Notes: generated by a model from the letters alone, not told the origin. 64,000 bases of DNA from Williamsia sp. (GCA_015069695.1 JADCRZ010000036.1:1-64000); one strand, 5' to 3'; shown: positions 24,101 through 32,202, numbered from the stretch's first letter. Translations and numbers: made by a program.

Positions 24101-24282
24101 TTGTCCGTCACACGGGGCGTCGCTTTGCCAAAGTCGTCCTCTACCTGCGCATTAACGACATACTGTCGCTTTCCTGTTTGTGTTTCACTGTTCTGGATAG
24201 AAATAACTCCCGAAAGGGTGCTTTGCTGGGCTGTTAACTGCAGGCAGCCTACTGCAAAGCAAAGCAATAAGCCCGCTCTCAT
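21148..24282 (-). CDS. Exported TPR protein with 13 tandem 46-residue repeats
   Basis: 1044 residues. A signal peptide (about residues 1-19, ending LQLTAQQ) is followed by a carboxypeptidase-regulatory-like beta domain (about 20-110), a charged coiled coil (about 115-190), a spacer, and then 13 consecutive 46-residue units from residue 311 to about 908. A unit reads roughly YxKAEAALLEALxIxxRLAK, then NPxTYEPxVAxxxxNLGxLY; it is a TPR pair element lengthened by a conserved linker. The C-terminal part has two ordinary TPR motifs. Likely periplasmic scaffold; partners unknown. No operon partner within 190 nt. Confidence 0.9.
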   Translation of the reverse strand: MRAGLLLCFAVGCLQLTAQQSTLSGVISIQNSETQTGKRQYVVNAQVEDDFGKATPRVTDNLGQFNLVYVGVAEKASVSLQVRKSGLQVVDPTMLSAVAGQQAVIRITMAHPDSIAEYRRRIFKIGKTEAEKQLEGLVQRKSRELDELKKNKGQNESRIKKLEDDLQNLEVQRRKVAEQAEELARKYAPVNLDDASALFRQSFILFQNGYVDSAYRMLQRANLSGMVDSILVEREKISAARNEIQQRDSVEKQRTRDAAEALQLKADLHVTRFEFDSTSSCYELLIMLDTSSAKYLNKYADFLGWLNRYDKAIEYSLRALDVARRMAKENPLLYQQDEVRALYNLGTFYTNKREFPKAEQMLLQALAISRELGKYDGRISRQTVAAAQFQLGVLYRKTREYTKGEAALIESLEIRRLLTKNDPQRYELTVADALHSLGNLYEEKKEYTKAEPAFLEAYEIYQRFAKTEPQEFEPFVSMAQNSLGNHYWNKNDYGKAETAFLQGLETLKRLAKNNPLTYEPDLADMQRRLGSFYDETNDFAKAEPALFEALKIYKRLAQENAQTYNYQVAVTLLNLGVFYIDKGEVLKAEKADLDALQVFRLLAGEHPQAYESQLASLLNNLGNLYTAMNEYQKAEAALLESLQIRIRLAKNHLNTYEPAIVQTQSNLGILYSRNGNYQKAEAAYSDALVLVRQLAVQNPQTYQPQVARVQLGASFLYKQEKNYPKAEAALLEALHIHKQLYAGNPKRYAPELTTTQKDLGLLYKNMQAYAKGEAILLEAIELVTPLSKEDPQNYGPVLSTVQDALGLVYTGMKNYSKAEALLKQSLQLFAQRAKTDSVKFETLKAVLQTDLGALYVQTKDFAQSEQLLVEAFKIFENWETAHPHGHRREMTDVATNLVELYTALPDSLAFNVLNPQEKEGSVITENKLYNLAKIDTGFAAMMGQYYGRYSRYLLFSTKFNEAVQYATKGLELQRAQPSLKATLAHALLFARKYDQALKLYQELKSGKDKTGKSYAVACLTDLDELEKKGIVNDDVGRIRELLAK

Positions 24283-24479
24283 ACACTGATCTTTTTAAAA
24301 TGGGTTTAAATAAACATATCAATAAGGGAGGATGAAAATATATTCACAGGGGAGTGATAATGAAGGTTGCTCAAGGTAAGGAATATCTACAGGTTAAATA
24401 AAAAACCTGCTGATTTATTTTAAAGAGTTGAGAATAAAGTTTGCTCTCCTTTTTAGTTGCGTGTTAAGGTATGCAGTCG

Positions 24480-25712
24480 TTACCTGAACTGAATGGCTTT
24501 CACCGGTTGTATCCTCCGGATGATAAAAGTAGGAATGGTAAGCACCAGAAAACAAACCAGCAAGGTGCCTGTGTTGACCAGGGCTACCTGCCACCATACG
24601 ATCCTGGCTTCGGCTTTTGAGATATAGTACATGTCTTCAGGCAAGGATACAAGTCCAAACCGTTGCTGCAACCAGCACAAACCCAGGCCGGCTATATTGC
24701 CCAGCACAATGCCGGTAAGAGCTATAATGGTGGCCTGGAACAAAAATATGCGCTGCACCGTTCCATCAGGTGCCCCCAGGGCTTTCAGGATACCCACCAT
24801 GCGGGTTCTTTCCAGTACCAGGATGATCAAACAGGTAATCAGGTTCAGCACAGCCACAACCGTCATAATGATGAGCACGATCACGATGGTTTGGTTTTGC
24901 AGGTTGAGCCAATCAAAAATATTGGGATTGATCTCCATGATCGTACGACTGTTCCATTGCTGGGGCAGTTCCATAAAGATGGCCTCGTTCACCGTATCGA
25001 TCTTGTGATAGTCTCTGAGAAAAACCTCATAGCCCCCGATGGCATTGTCTTTCCATTTGTTCAGCTTCCTGACCAGCCGGATGTCTCCGATGGCCATAAC
25101 CTTGTCATACTCTTCAATACCGGTCTTGAAAATGCCGGCCACGGTCAGCTTTCTTGCGCGGGGCGGTTTGCCATTGGATTGAATAAAATAAACCAGCACC
25201 TGGTCGTTTACATGCAGGCGAAGCTGTTTGGCCGTGTATTCAGATAAATCGATCTCATCGCTGTAAGCCGAATCGGGAAAATTGACCCAGTGCCCCTGGA
25301 GCAGGAATTGGTTCAGGTTTTTGAAGTCATAGTCCTTATCCACGCCCTTGAACAAAACGCCTTCAATGGTTTCACTGGTTTTCAGGATGGCATTCTTGGT
25401 GGCATAAGCCTGTATGCTGGTGATCTCGGGATTCTGCTTCAGCAGGTTTTCTACCGTGTCATTTTTCAGGATCGGAAATTCTTCTGCAAAGGCCATTCTT
25501 CCGGCCTCGAAATGCTGCACCCGGATATGACCAAAAAAACGAAAGATCTTCTGGCTGATGGCATATTGAAACCCATTGGTAAATGCAATGGCAATGATCA
25601 TGGCTGCCACGCTGATGATGGTAGCGCCCGTGGCAAGCCGGATGATAAAACGCGAAAAAGATTTTTGCTGGTTAAAAGCAAGGCGGTTGGCTATAAAAAC
25701 AGAAATATTCAA
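24480..25712 (-). CDS. ABC transporter permease, LolC/LolE-FtsX type
   Basis: 410 residues with one N-terminal membrane helix (about 30-50), a long periplasmic domain and three C-terminal helices that form the FtsX core (NLITCLIILVLERTRMVGIL is the conserved coupling region). The layout is that of lipoprotein-releasing permeases LolC/LolE, which extract lipoproteins from the inner membrane; MacB-like permeases are the alternative. The ATPase gene is not adjacent. The gene is divergent from the plug protein gene with 108 nt between start codons. Confidence 0.85.
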   Translation of the reverse strand: MNISVFIANRLAFNQQKSFSRFIIRLATGATIISVAAMIIAIAFTNGFQYAISQKIFRFFGHIRVQHFEAGRMAFAEEFPILKNDTVENLLKQNPEITSIQAYATKNAILKTSETIEGVLFKGVDKDYDFKNLNQFLLQGHWVNFPDSAYSDEIDLSEYTAKQLRLHVNDQVLVYFIQSNGKPPRARKLTVAGIFKTGIEEYDKVMAIGDIRLVRKLNKWKDNAIGGYEVFLRDYHKIDTVNEAIFMELPQQWNSRTIMEINPNIFDWLNLQNQTIVIVLIIMTVVAVLNLITCLIILVLERTRMVGILKALGAPDGTVQRIFLFQATIIALTGIVLGNIAGLGLCWLQQRFGLVSLPEDMYYISKAEARIVWWQVALVNTGTLLVCFLVLTIPTFIIRRIQPVKAIQFR

Positions 25713-25820
25713 TCAGGTGAGTATTAGTTTTTCAAAATTATGTACATAGAAATAGTGTGCCCGCTTTTTAACATTGCCCAAAATATGCAACTTTACCATT
25801 TAATCAGTGATCTTTTTTAC

Positions 25821-27101
25821 ATGAAGCATGCTATTCTTATTTTGATAGGGTTTTCCCTGTGCTCCCTTTCCCAGGCACAGATACCGGATCATATTTATTC
25901 ACCGGCGATCAAAACGGTCAAGTTGGCGCTATACGGGAATCAACTCTCTTATCCGGTTTGGAAGCTCAACAGTGCAGACAGGCTGCAGCTGGACTTTGAT
26001 GAGACGGGCAGCGCGGTGAGAAATTATTCCTACACATTTCAGCTGTACAATGCCGACTGGTCGCCCGCCATGCTGAGCCAGTTTGATTATATCAGTGGCT
26101 TTTCCCAGGTGCGCATCTCCAATTACCGGGTTTCATCCGTTGCTTTTACAAAGTATGTCCATTACCAGGCCATACTGCCCGACAGAAACTGCCTGCCTAC
26201 CCGCTCAGGCAATTACCTGGTCAAAGTTTTTCTGGATGGAGATACTTCAAAAACCGTTTTCACGCGGCGCCTCCTGGTGATTGATTCCAAGGCTGAAATT
26301 GCGGCACAGGTCCTGCAGCCTTTTAATGGGCAGTATTTCAGAACGCACCAGAAGATCCAGCTGAGTGTAAACACCAAGAGCCTCAACCTGATGAACCCTA
26401 TGCAGCAGGTGCACCTGTGCATCCTGCAGAACTACCGCTGGGACAATTATCTGCATGATATCCGTCCCACCTTTATCCGGCAAAACACCCTTGAATACAA
26501 TGCGGAAAACGATTGCCTGTTCCCCGGTGGCCGCGAATGGCGCTGGCTTGATCTGCGCAGCTTTCGCTTTCAGAGCGACCGGGTAGAAAAGGCAGATTAT
26601 TCCAACCAGGCCACCACCATTTGGGCAAAACCGGATGTGGACCGTTCACAGCAGCGCTTTGTTTTTTACCGCGACATCAACGGCCTGTTTTACAACGAGG
26701 TAACTGAAAGCATCAATCCGCTCTGGCAGGCTGATTATGCAACGGTGTTGTTTCGCTACGTACCACCCGGAAACAGGCCTTACGCCAACAAAGACCTTTA
26801 CCTGATCGGCGAGCTCACCAACTACGGCGACCTGGATTCAGCCAAAATGCATTTCAATGAACAAAGCGGCATGTACGAAACATCTTTGTTTCTCAAGCAG
26901 GGCTACTACAACTATGATTACGTAACCACCAATAAGGACCGGACCAGTCCTTCCTTCGAACTCACCGAAGGAAATTTCTGGGACACCGAAAACAACTACA
27001 CCATCCTGGTCTACTACCGCCCCCTCGGCGGCCGCGCCGATGAACTGATCGGTTATACACTGCTGAATTCACTGACGGGCAGGCCGGACTCGGGGTTTTA
27101 G
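25821..27101 (+). CDS. Type IX secretion system plug protein
   Basis: Matches the family formerly called DUF5103, now T9SS plug protein, whose members seal the large outer membrane translocon SprA when no substrate carrier is bound (known from Flavobacterium structures). The start chosen is MKHAILILIGFSLCSLSQAQ, a clean signal peptide; an earlier in-frame ATG at 25740 would hide it. The mature 405 residues begin IPDHIYSPAIKTVKL and contain the conserved DETGSAVRNYSYTFQLYNADW and, late, LYLIGELTNYGD. 426 residues, typical length. Other T9SS genes are not in the window. Confidence 0.9.
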   Translation: MKHAILILIGFSLCSLSQAQIPDHIYSPAIKTVKLALYGNQLSYPVWKLNSADRLQLDFDETGSAVRNYSYTFQLYNADWSPAMLSQFDYISGFSQVRISNYRVSSVAFTKYVHYQAILPDRNCLPTRSGNYLVKVFLDGDTSKTVFTRRLLVIDSKAEIAAQVLQPFNGQYFRTHQKIQLSVNTKSLNLMNPMQQVHLCILQNYRWDNYLHDIRPTFIRQNTLEYNAENDCLFPGGREWRWLDLRSFRFQSDRVEKADYSNQATTIWAKPDVDRSQQRFVFYRDINGLFYNEVTESINPLWQADYATVLFRYVPPGNRPYANKDLYLIGELTNYGDLDSAKMHFNEQSGMYETSLFLKQGYYNYDYVTTNKDRTSPSFELTEGNFWDTENNYTILVYYRPLGGRADELIGYTLLNSLTGRPDSGF

Positions 27102-27107
27102 TTGTTT

Positions 27108-27273
27108 GTCTGAACCAGGATTGCACGGATCCACGGATTACAGGATTGCAGCTTGAACATGTATCATCTTGAAAATAGTCAATCCTTAAACACAAGCATC
27201 GACTATTTTCAAGATGATCGACCATCAACCTCCAATCCTGTAATCCGTGGATCCGTGTAATCCTGGTTCAGAC
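27108..27273. repeat. Dispersed palindromic repeat, copy C, with nested hairpin
   Basis: Outer arms of about 40 bp (GTCTGAACCAGGATTGCACG... against ...CCTGGTTCAGAC) are almost perfect complements and contain GGATCCACGGATTACAGGAT. Inside lies a second, perfect 18-bp inverted repeat, 27163-27180 against 27201-27218 (ATCATCTTGAAAATAGTC), with a 20-nt loop. It begins 6 nt after the stop of the plug gene and ends 9 nt before the -33 box of the SRP RNA promoter. Confidence 0.85.
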
Positions 27274-27282
27274 AAGAAAAGA

Positions 27283-27315
27283 TTTGCTCGTAAGAAATCA
27301 AAACACATATATTTG
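27283..27315 (+). promoter_or_regulatory. Predicted promoter for SRP RNA
   Basis: TTTG at 27283-27286 and TATATTTG at 27308-27315 with 21 nt between them match the Bacteroidota consensus exactly. Expected start 5-7 nt later coincides with the 5' end of the SRP RNA stem. Confidence 0.85.
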
Positions 27316-27318
27316 CCG

Positions 27319-27415
27319 TGGCAAGTCTTATACGACCAGCTCCTGCTAAACTCCCCCAGGGTCGGAAGGCAGCAAGGGTAGGCGGTTGTAGCGGTGCGAT
27401 GTAAGTAACTTGCCA
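27319..27415 (+). ncRNA. ffs: Signal recognition particle RNA, small bacterial type (4.5S-like)
   Basis: RNA partner of Ffh in cotranslational membrane targeting. The ends TGGCAAGT and ACTTGCCA pair to close a single long hairpin, and the apical domain contains the invariant GGTCGGAAGGCAGCAAGGGT, with the GGAA tetraloop and the asymmetric internal loop bound by the Ffh M domain. About 97 nt, and directly followed by T6, so the closing stem also serves as terminator. Confidence 0.95.
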
Positions 27416-27443
27416 TTTTTTATTTCTGTAAATCCCTCCTGTT

Positions 27444-28109
27444 ATGAAATTTTTTATCGATACGGCCAACCTGGCTCAAATCAAAGAAGCGAACGAACTG
27501 GGCATTCTCGACGGGGTTACTACCAATCCTTCCCTCATGTCGAAGGAAGGCATCAAAGGTGAAGAAGGCGTTATTGAACACTATAAAAAAATCTGCGACA
27601 TCGTAGACGGCGACATCAGCGCCGAAGTACTGGCTACCGAGTTTGACAAGATCGTGGAAGAAGGCAAAAAATTAGCTGCCATCCACCCCAATATTGTTGT
27701 AAAAGTGCCGATGATCAAAGACGGTGTAAAAGCCATCAAGTGGTTTACCGACAACGGCATCGCGACCAACTGCACACTGGTGTTTTCTGCCGGGCAAGCC
27801 ATCCTTGCCGCCAAAGCCGGTGCCCGCTATGTATCTCCCTTTATCGGCCGCATCGACGACGGTAACTGGGATGGTATCCAGCTGATTGAGCAGATCGCTT
27901 CTATCTATACCATCCAGGGTTTCCAGACACAGATCCTGGCTGCTTCTATCCGCTCATCCCTTCACATCGTAAAATGCGCGGAAGCCGGTGCCCACGTGTG
28001 CACTTGTCCGCTCGAACCGATTATGGGCTTGCTCAAACATCCGCTGACTGACATCGGACTGGCCAAGTTCCTCGAAGACGGAAAAAAGATGGGATCGGCG
28101 ATCGCCTAG
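27444..28109 (+). CDS. Small transaldolase / fructose-6-phosphate aldolase family
   Basis: 221-residue single-domain TIM barrel of the transaldolase subfamily shared by FSA and short transaldolases. It starts MKFFIDTANLAQIKEANELG; the Schiff-base lysine is Lys87 in NIVVKVPMIKDG, and TNCTLVFSAGQAILAAKAGA and VSPFIGRIDD are family signatures. Transaldolase of the pentose phosphate pathway is the likely role in Bacteroidota, but the FSA aldolase reaction cannot be excluded by sequence alone. It lies 28 nt after the SRP RNA. Confidence 0.92.
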   Translation: MKFFIDTANLAQIKEANELGILDGVTTNPSLMSKEGIKGEEGVIEHYKKICDIVDGDISAEVLATEFDKIVEEGKKLAAIHPNIVVKVPMIKDGVKAIKWFTDNGIATNCTLVFSAGQAILAAKAGARYVSPFIGRIDDGNWDGIQLIEQIASIYTIQGFQTQILAASIRSSLHIVKCAEAGAHVCTCPLEPIMGLLKHPLTDIGLAKFLEDGKKMGSAIA

Positions 28110-28126
28110 CGGGGTGCTGTAAGAGA

Positions 28127-28540
28127 TCAGGTTCCCTTTCTGCGTTGCCGGGGTTGCCCGATCTCCCGGTCTATTTCTTCCTTTGTACGGGGCTTTTCTG
28201 TATCAACTCCCTTTTTGATCCAAATAGTAATTGATTTGCTGATAGCAGTATCTGATTTCAAGGTAGCTGTTATCAGCACTTTTTCTTGTGTAAAGTCTAG
28301 ATCCAGCAACAAGCTGTTGCGCTCAAACCTGCCTCCCGTAGTGGTAAAGCTGAGTTGTGCCTCCGTGAGCGGTAACCAGCTGCCATCGTGCATTTTGCCA
28401 TCAACATTGATATAATTATAAGTTCCTTTTTTCAGGCTGTCTGTATACAGGTGAAAAAAAATGCTGTCTGGTTTTTGCTGCGCTTGCAGGCGGCAGAAAC
28501 CAGACAGCAGTATAAAAATAAATATCGATCGCAGTTTCAA
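28127..28540 (-). CDS. Small exported protein of unknown function
   Basis: 137 residues. A clear signal peptide (MKLRSIFIFILLSGFCRLQA, cleavage after QA) precedes a small beta-rich domain with the stretch DGSWLPLTEAQLSFTTTGG, and the C-terminus is basic and charged (KEEIDREIGQPRQRRKGT). No known family recognised. The start lies 29 nt beyond the stop of the S9 peptidase on the same strand, so the two are probably cotranscribed and it may work in the same envelope compartment. Confidence 0.75.
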   Translation of the reverse strand: MKLRSIFIFILLSGFCRLQAQQKPDSIFFHLYTDSLKKGTYNYINVDGKMHDGSWLPLTEAQLSFTTTGGRFERNSLLLDLDFTQEKVLITATLKSDTAISKSITIWIKKGVDTEKPRTKEEIDREIGQPRQRRKGT

Positions 28541-28569
28541 CGTAGAAAGGGTTTTTCTACCTGTTGCAA

Positions 28570-31035
28570 TTAAAATGCCTTTTTGCCCTGCGGTTCACTA
28601 TTTATCGTTCCCTTTGCATTTTTCACATACTTCTCGAGCCAGTTGTTTTGTTCCCAAAGCATGTGCAGGATATTTTCCTTGCCAGCATACCCGTGCGCTT
28701 CAAAGGGCAGATATACCAGCCTCACCGTTCCACCATGTCCTTTTACGGCATTGAACAGGCGTTCACTCTGAATAGGGAAGGTGCCGGGGTTGTCATCTGC
28801 TTCGCCATGGATCATCAGGAGCGGTGTTTTGATGCTGTCGGCATAGCTGAACGGACTCATCTTGTAATACACATCAGGCGCTTGCCAGTAAGTCCTTTCT
28901 TCGGCCTGGAACCCAAACGGGGTCAGGGTTCTGTTGTAGGCGCCGCTGCGTGCAATACCGGCTTTGAACAGCTTGGTATGCGCCAGCAGGTTGGCAGTCA
29001 TGAAGGCACCGTACGAATGGCCACCCACGGCTACCCGGTCGCTATCACCCACACCCATCTTGGCCACCGCCTGGATGGCTGCATGGGCATTCAGGTACAA
29101 CTGAGGAATAAAATTATCATTGGGCTCCTGGCTGCCTTCACCTACGATCGGCATTTCTGCATTGTCCATCACGGCATACCCCTGCGTAACCCAGAAAATA
29201 GGTGAGCCATAGTTGATGCGGGTAAACATATATTTTGAACCCCTTACCTGTGCTGCATCTGCTGCGCTCTTGTACTCGCGCGGGTAAGCCCAGATGATCA
29301 CGGGCAGCGGACCTTCTTTTGCCGCATCATAATTCTTGGGCAGGTACAGATCGGCGGTGAGGTCAATACCATCTGCTCTTTTGTAGGAAATCTTTTGCTT
29401 TTTCACGCCTTCCAGCAGGGCATACGGATTGGTGAAGTTGGTGATGGGCGTACCTGCCAGCGATTTCTTACGCAGGTCGCGGATATAATAATTGGGTACT
29501 TCGGTCTGGCTTTGCCGTACGGTGACAAAGATCAGTTTTTCCGGGTCGATCACATCTTCAATGGTTTCATAAAAAGGCGCCTGGCATCTCCACAGGATCT
29601 TTCCTTTTCTTTCCTTGATGCTGTACGATTGGATAAAGGGCATGTCGCCTTCAGGTGATGAGCCTTGTGATGTAAGCAGGAGCTGGGTATTGCCGGCAGA
29701 TGTAAAAAGCACATCCTTGCCAAAACTGTTCTTCACGGTTACGGGGCGGCCAATATCGCTGTAGGCATCATTGGTGCTTCTTTCAAAAAGCGAATCCAGC
29801 GCGCCGGTGGATGGATTGAAGGTGTTGATGCGGGTGCGGCGGGTTGCCGTCATGCCTTCATATACAAGGGCCAGCTGGTTGTTGCCCCATTCGATGTTGC
29901 GCAGCCGCATAGTGGTTTTGAACAATTCTTTGGGCGTGGCATTGCCCTCCAATGAGACTGCATAAAGAGCATCGCGGTAAGGCGCCTTGGTGCGGCCCAG
30001 CCCTTTGTCGAGCGCTTGAATATAGGTAAGAGTTGCCGGCTCATCTTCGCGCCAGGAATAGTTTCTGGCATACGCCGGCACATCGTCAAAACCAATGGGA
30101 TTGCCTTCGGAGGAAGGATTGGTGGCCAGCACTTTTTTAGATTCGCCGTTTACGGTCAGCACTTCAATGGTGGTTGGAAAACCGTTGGCCGGTACCAGGT
30201 AAGAAAAGGGTTTGTTGATCTTGCTTACCAGCAGATAATTTTTGTCGGGTGATGCACTGATGCGGCTGTAGATAGCCGGGATACCTATTTTTGTTTCTTT
30301 GGTAAAATCATTTTTAATCAGCTGGGAAGTCGCGTAGAACTCAAACAGGGTCTCATCATACGCCGTTCTGATCAGGTCTTCGTAGGTTCTGGAAGCGCCT
30401 TGCTTTCCTTTTGATTCCTGGATGTTGGGACCTTTCGGCGCCAGGGGTTTGGGAGGAAGCTGCTGCAGGCCATTCACTACGCCCCGGTACAAAATGGTGT
30501 GATTATCAAGCCAGGAAAAAATACCAAAATTGCCGAGTACAGCGTTCAAGGGAGTGGTATTGACTTTATAAGCCTTTTTCTCAGCTATGTTTACCCGGTA
30601 CAGGTCGATGCGGTCGGCCTCCGTATTGGTAAAAGCAAACTGGGTTTCATCCGGACTCCATTGCAGGATGCCTGCTCTGAGGTTTTTAGGAAGATCTTTG
30701 ATAGCCGAAAGTTCCTTTGTCTGGATATTTTTTATCTGCAAACCGGTGATATGCGAACCCCTGCTCGGACCAAAATTATTGGGGTCGATGCGGAGGCCGG
30801 CAATGCGCAGTTCTGGTTCGGCCAGTTCATCCACACCCGGAAAACTTGATCTTTCCATCAGGATCATCCAGTTGGCTTTGCTGTCGAGCGATACGCCCGG
30901 CGTAGGTTTTGCGAGTACCAGTTCTTCAATTTCTTTTGGGGGTGTTTTGTACGAATTATCATCCTGCGCCGGCAGCTGATAAACCGCACCAAGCATACAT
31001 GCAGATAAGAAGCATGCATAGAATCTTTTCCTCAT
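28570..31035 (-). CDS. Exported S9 family serine peptidase, glutamyl-peptidase-like
   Basis: 821 residues with signal peptide (ends LGAVYQLPAQ), a beta-propeller-like region and a C-terminal alpha/beta hydrolase domain. The nucleophile is Ser674 in AVGGHSYGAFM; the Asp is in MIHGEADDNPGTFP and the His in PFEAHGYAGKENIL. The pattern (VYLPFEAHGYAGKE, Pro-rich WMILMERSSFPGVDELAEPE start) resembles the plant glutamyl endopeptidase branch of S9 rather than DPP-IV. Probably periplasmic digestion of peptides. Divergent from the his operon. Confidence 0.92.
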   Translation of the reverse strand: MRKRFYACFLSACMLGAVYQLPAQDDNSYKTPPKEIEELVLAKPTPGVSLDSKANWMILMERSSFPGVDELAEPELRIAGLRIDPNNFGPSRGSHITGLQIKNIQTKELSAIKDLPKNLRAGILQWSPDETQFAFTNTEADRIDLYRVNIAEKKAYKVNTTPLNAVLGNFGIFSWLDNHTILYRGVVNGLQQLPPKPLAPKGPNIQESKGKQGASRTYEDLIRTAYDETLFEFYATSQLIKNDFTKETKIGIPAIYSRISASPDKNYLLVSKINKPFSYLVPANGFPTTIEVLTVNGESKKVLATNPSSEGNPIGFDDVPAYARNYSWREDEPATLTYIQALDKGLGRTKAPYRDALYAVSLEGNATPKELFKTTMRLRNIEWGNNQLALVYEGMTATRRTRINTFNPSTGALDSLFERSTNDAYSDIGRPVTVKNSFGKDVLFTSAGNTQLLLTSQGSSPEGDMPFIQSYSIKERKGKILWRCQAPFYETIEDVIDPEKLIFVTVRQSQTEVPNYYIRDLRKKSLAGTPITNFTNPYALLEGVKKQKISYKRADGIDLTADLYLPKNYDAAKEGPLPVIIWAYPREYKSAADAAQVRGSKYMFTRINYGSPIFWVTQGYAVMDNAEMPIVGEGSQEPNDNFIPQLYLNAHAAIQAVAKMGVGDSDRVAVGGHSYGAFMTANLLAHTKLFKAGIARSGAYNRTLTPFGFQAEERTYWQAPDVYYKMSPFSYADSIKTPLLMIHGEADDNPGTFPIQSERLFNAVKGHGGTVRLVYLPFEAHGYAGKENILHMLWEQNNWLEKYVKNAKGTINSEPQGKKAF

Positions 31036-31100
31036 AAGTATATATTTGGAATAAAATTATTTCAATCTGTCCGGTTTTGGTGTCACACCAAGGGATAATT

Positions 31101-31132
31101 TTTGACCAAGTGGGGGCGGGGACTTATTTTTG
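31101..31132 (+). promoter_or_regulatory. Predicted promoter of the his operon
   Basis: TTTG at 31101-31104 and TATTTTTG at 31125-31132, 20 nt apart, match the Bacteroidota consensus fully. The predicted start, near 31137-31139, is only a few nucleotides before the leader peptide ATG at 31142. Confidence 0.85.
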
Positions 31133-31141
31133 CGCCGTATT

Positions 31142-31183
31142 ATGAAAAGGAGCCATCATACACATTTGTTTGCGGAAACCTAA
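31142..31183 (+). CDS. Histidine operon leader peptide
   Basis: A 13-codon frame encodes MKRSHHTHLFAET with three His codons in a four-codon stretch (CAT CAT ACA CAT). It starts just after the promoter and is followed by the attenuator hairpin before hisG. Ribosome stalling at the His codons when charged tRNA-His is scarce would be expected to prevent terminator formation. This is the arrangement of classical his attenuation, although sequence and length differ from the enterobacterial peptide. Confidence 0.8.
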   Translation: MKRSHHTHLFAET

Positions 31184-31217
31184 GGGTAAGCATTTGTATA
31201 TGATTCTGTTGATACAC

Positions 31218-31250
31218 AAGGGCTGACCAAAAATTAGCCCTTTTATTTTT
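31218..31250 (+). terminator. Attenuator terminator upstream of hisG
   Basis: AAGGGCT (31218-31224) pairs with AGCCCTT (31236-31242) and is followed by a T-rich run up to the hisG ATG. A competing pairing, TGTAT (31195-31199) with ATACA (31212-31216), lies between leader peptide and terminator and could be part of an antiterminator. Confidence 0.8.
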
Positions 31251-31251
31251 T

Positions 31252-32106
31252 ATGAAACTCAAGATAGCCATTCAAAAGTCAGGTCGTTTGTATGATGATT
31301 CCATTCTCTTGTTAAAAGAATGTGGCATCGGCATTTCTCACCGGCCCAACCAGCTAAAAACCGAAGCAAGCAATTTTCCGTTGGAGATATTTTTTCTGCG
31401 GGACGATGACATCCCGCAGTATGTGGAAGATGCGGTAGCCGACATCGGGGTGGTAGGGGAGAATGTGGTTTTTGAAACAGAGAAACAGGTTGATGTGGTA
31501 GAAAAGCTGGGCTTTGGCCGCTGCCGTTTATCTATTGCTATCAACCGGACCGAAACCTATACAGGTGTCAGCTCAATCCATGGCAAAAGGATTGCAACCA
31601 GCTACCCGGTACTGGTTAAACAATTCCTGCAAAGGAATGGGGTAGAAGCAGAGATCCATGAGATCAGTGGTTCCGTAGAGATCGCGCCGGGCATAGGATT
31701 GGCAGATGCTATCTGCGACCTGGTGAGCAGCGGCTCTACCCTGCTTACAAACGGATTAAAGGAAGTAGAAACCATCCTGCAATCCGAGGCAGTGCTGATC
31801 CGCAACCTTCATTTAGACCCGGAACAAATAAAATTGCTTGATAAGCTGCTGTTCCGCATCAAAGCCGTTAAAAAAGCGAGGAACAACAAATACATCCTGC
31901 TGAACGCGCCCAATCACAACCTGCAGAAAATTGTTTCCCTGTTGCCTGGTATGAAAAGTCCGACCGTAGTACCGCTGGCCGAGCCAGGTTGGAGCAGCGT
32001 ACATAGTGTGCTCAACGAAAACGAGTTTTGGGAGATCATCGAAAAATTGAAAGAAGCAGGTGCCCAGGGCATCCTGGTTGTGCCGATCGAAAAAATGATT
32101 TTGTAA
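31252..32106 (+). CDS. hisG: ATP phosphoribosyltransferase, long form
   Basis: First enzyme of histidine synthesis, joining ATP and PRPP. 284 residues, the long form whose C-terminal ACT-like domain (about 210-284) binds histidine for feedback inhibition, so no HisZ is needed. Motifs are KIAIQKSGRLYDDSILLLKECGI at the start, and the PRPP loop GIGLADAICDLVSSGSTLLTNGL near 165-185. The ATG follows directly on the attenuator T-run, so expression depends on readthrough. Confidence 0.97.
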   Translation: MKLKIAIQKSGRLYDDSILLLKECGIGISHRPNQLKTEASNFPLEIFFLRDDDIPQYVEDAVADIGVVGENVVFETEKQVDVVEKLGFGRCRLSIAINRTETYTGVSSIHGKRIATSYPVLVKQFLQRNGVEAEIHEISGSVEIAPGIGLADAICDLVSSGSTLLTNGLKEVETILQSEAVLIRNLHLDPEQIKLLDKLLFRIKAVKKARNNKYILLNAPNHNLQKIVSLLPGMKSPTVVPLAEPGWSSVHSVLNENEFWEIIEKLKEAGAQGILVVPIEKMIL

Positions 32107-32202
32107 CGCAGCGCGTTGAAAAAAGACTTCTTTGTGTTCCCTGCAGAACAGAAAGAAGTGCGATACCCTTGCTTACTGAACAAACAAGAAGAACTGGATT
32201 TT

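Noticed and set aside
21148-24282. CRISPR-like periodic repeats
   Set aside because: The 138-bp period is coding (46-residue protein repeats) with diverged DNA; there are no spacers or cas genes.
27108-27273. Palindrome C as a simple rho-independent terminator of the plug gene
   Set aside because: Stem is far too long, no T-run follows, and related copies occur elsewhere in both arms' orientation.
27209-27469. Short open frames over the SRP RNA
   Set aside because: They lie on a structured RNA gene and palindrome C.
32116-32202. TTG-initiated N-terminal extension of HisD
   Set aside because: No homologous extension in the family; the ATG at 32203 gives the standard N-terminus.
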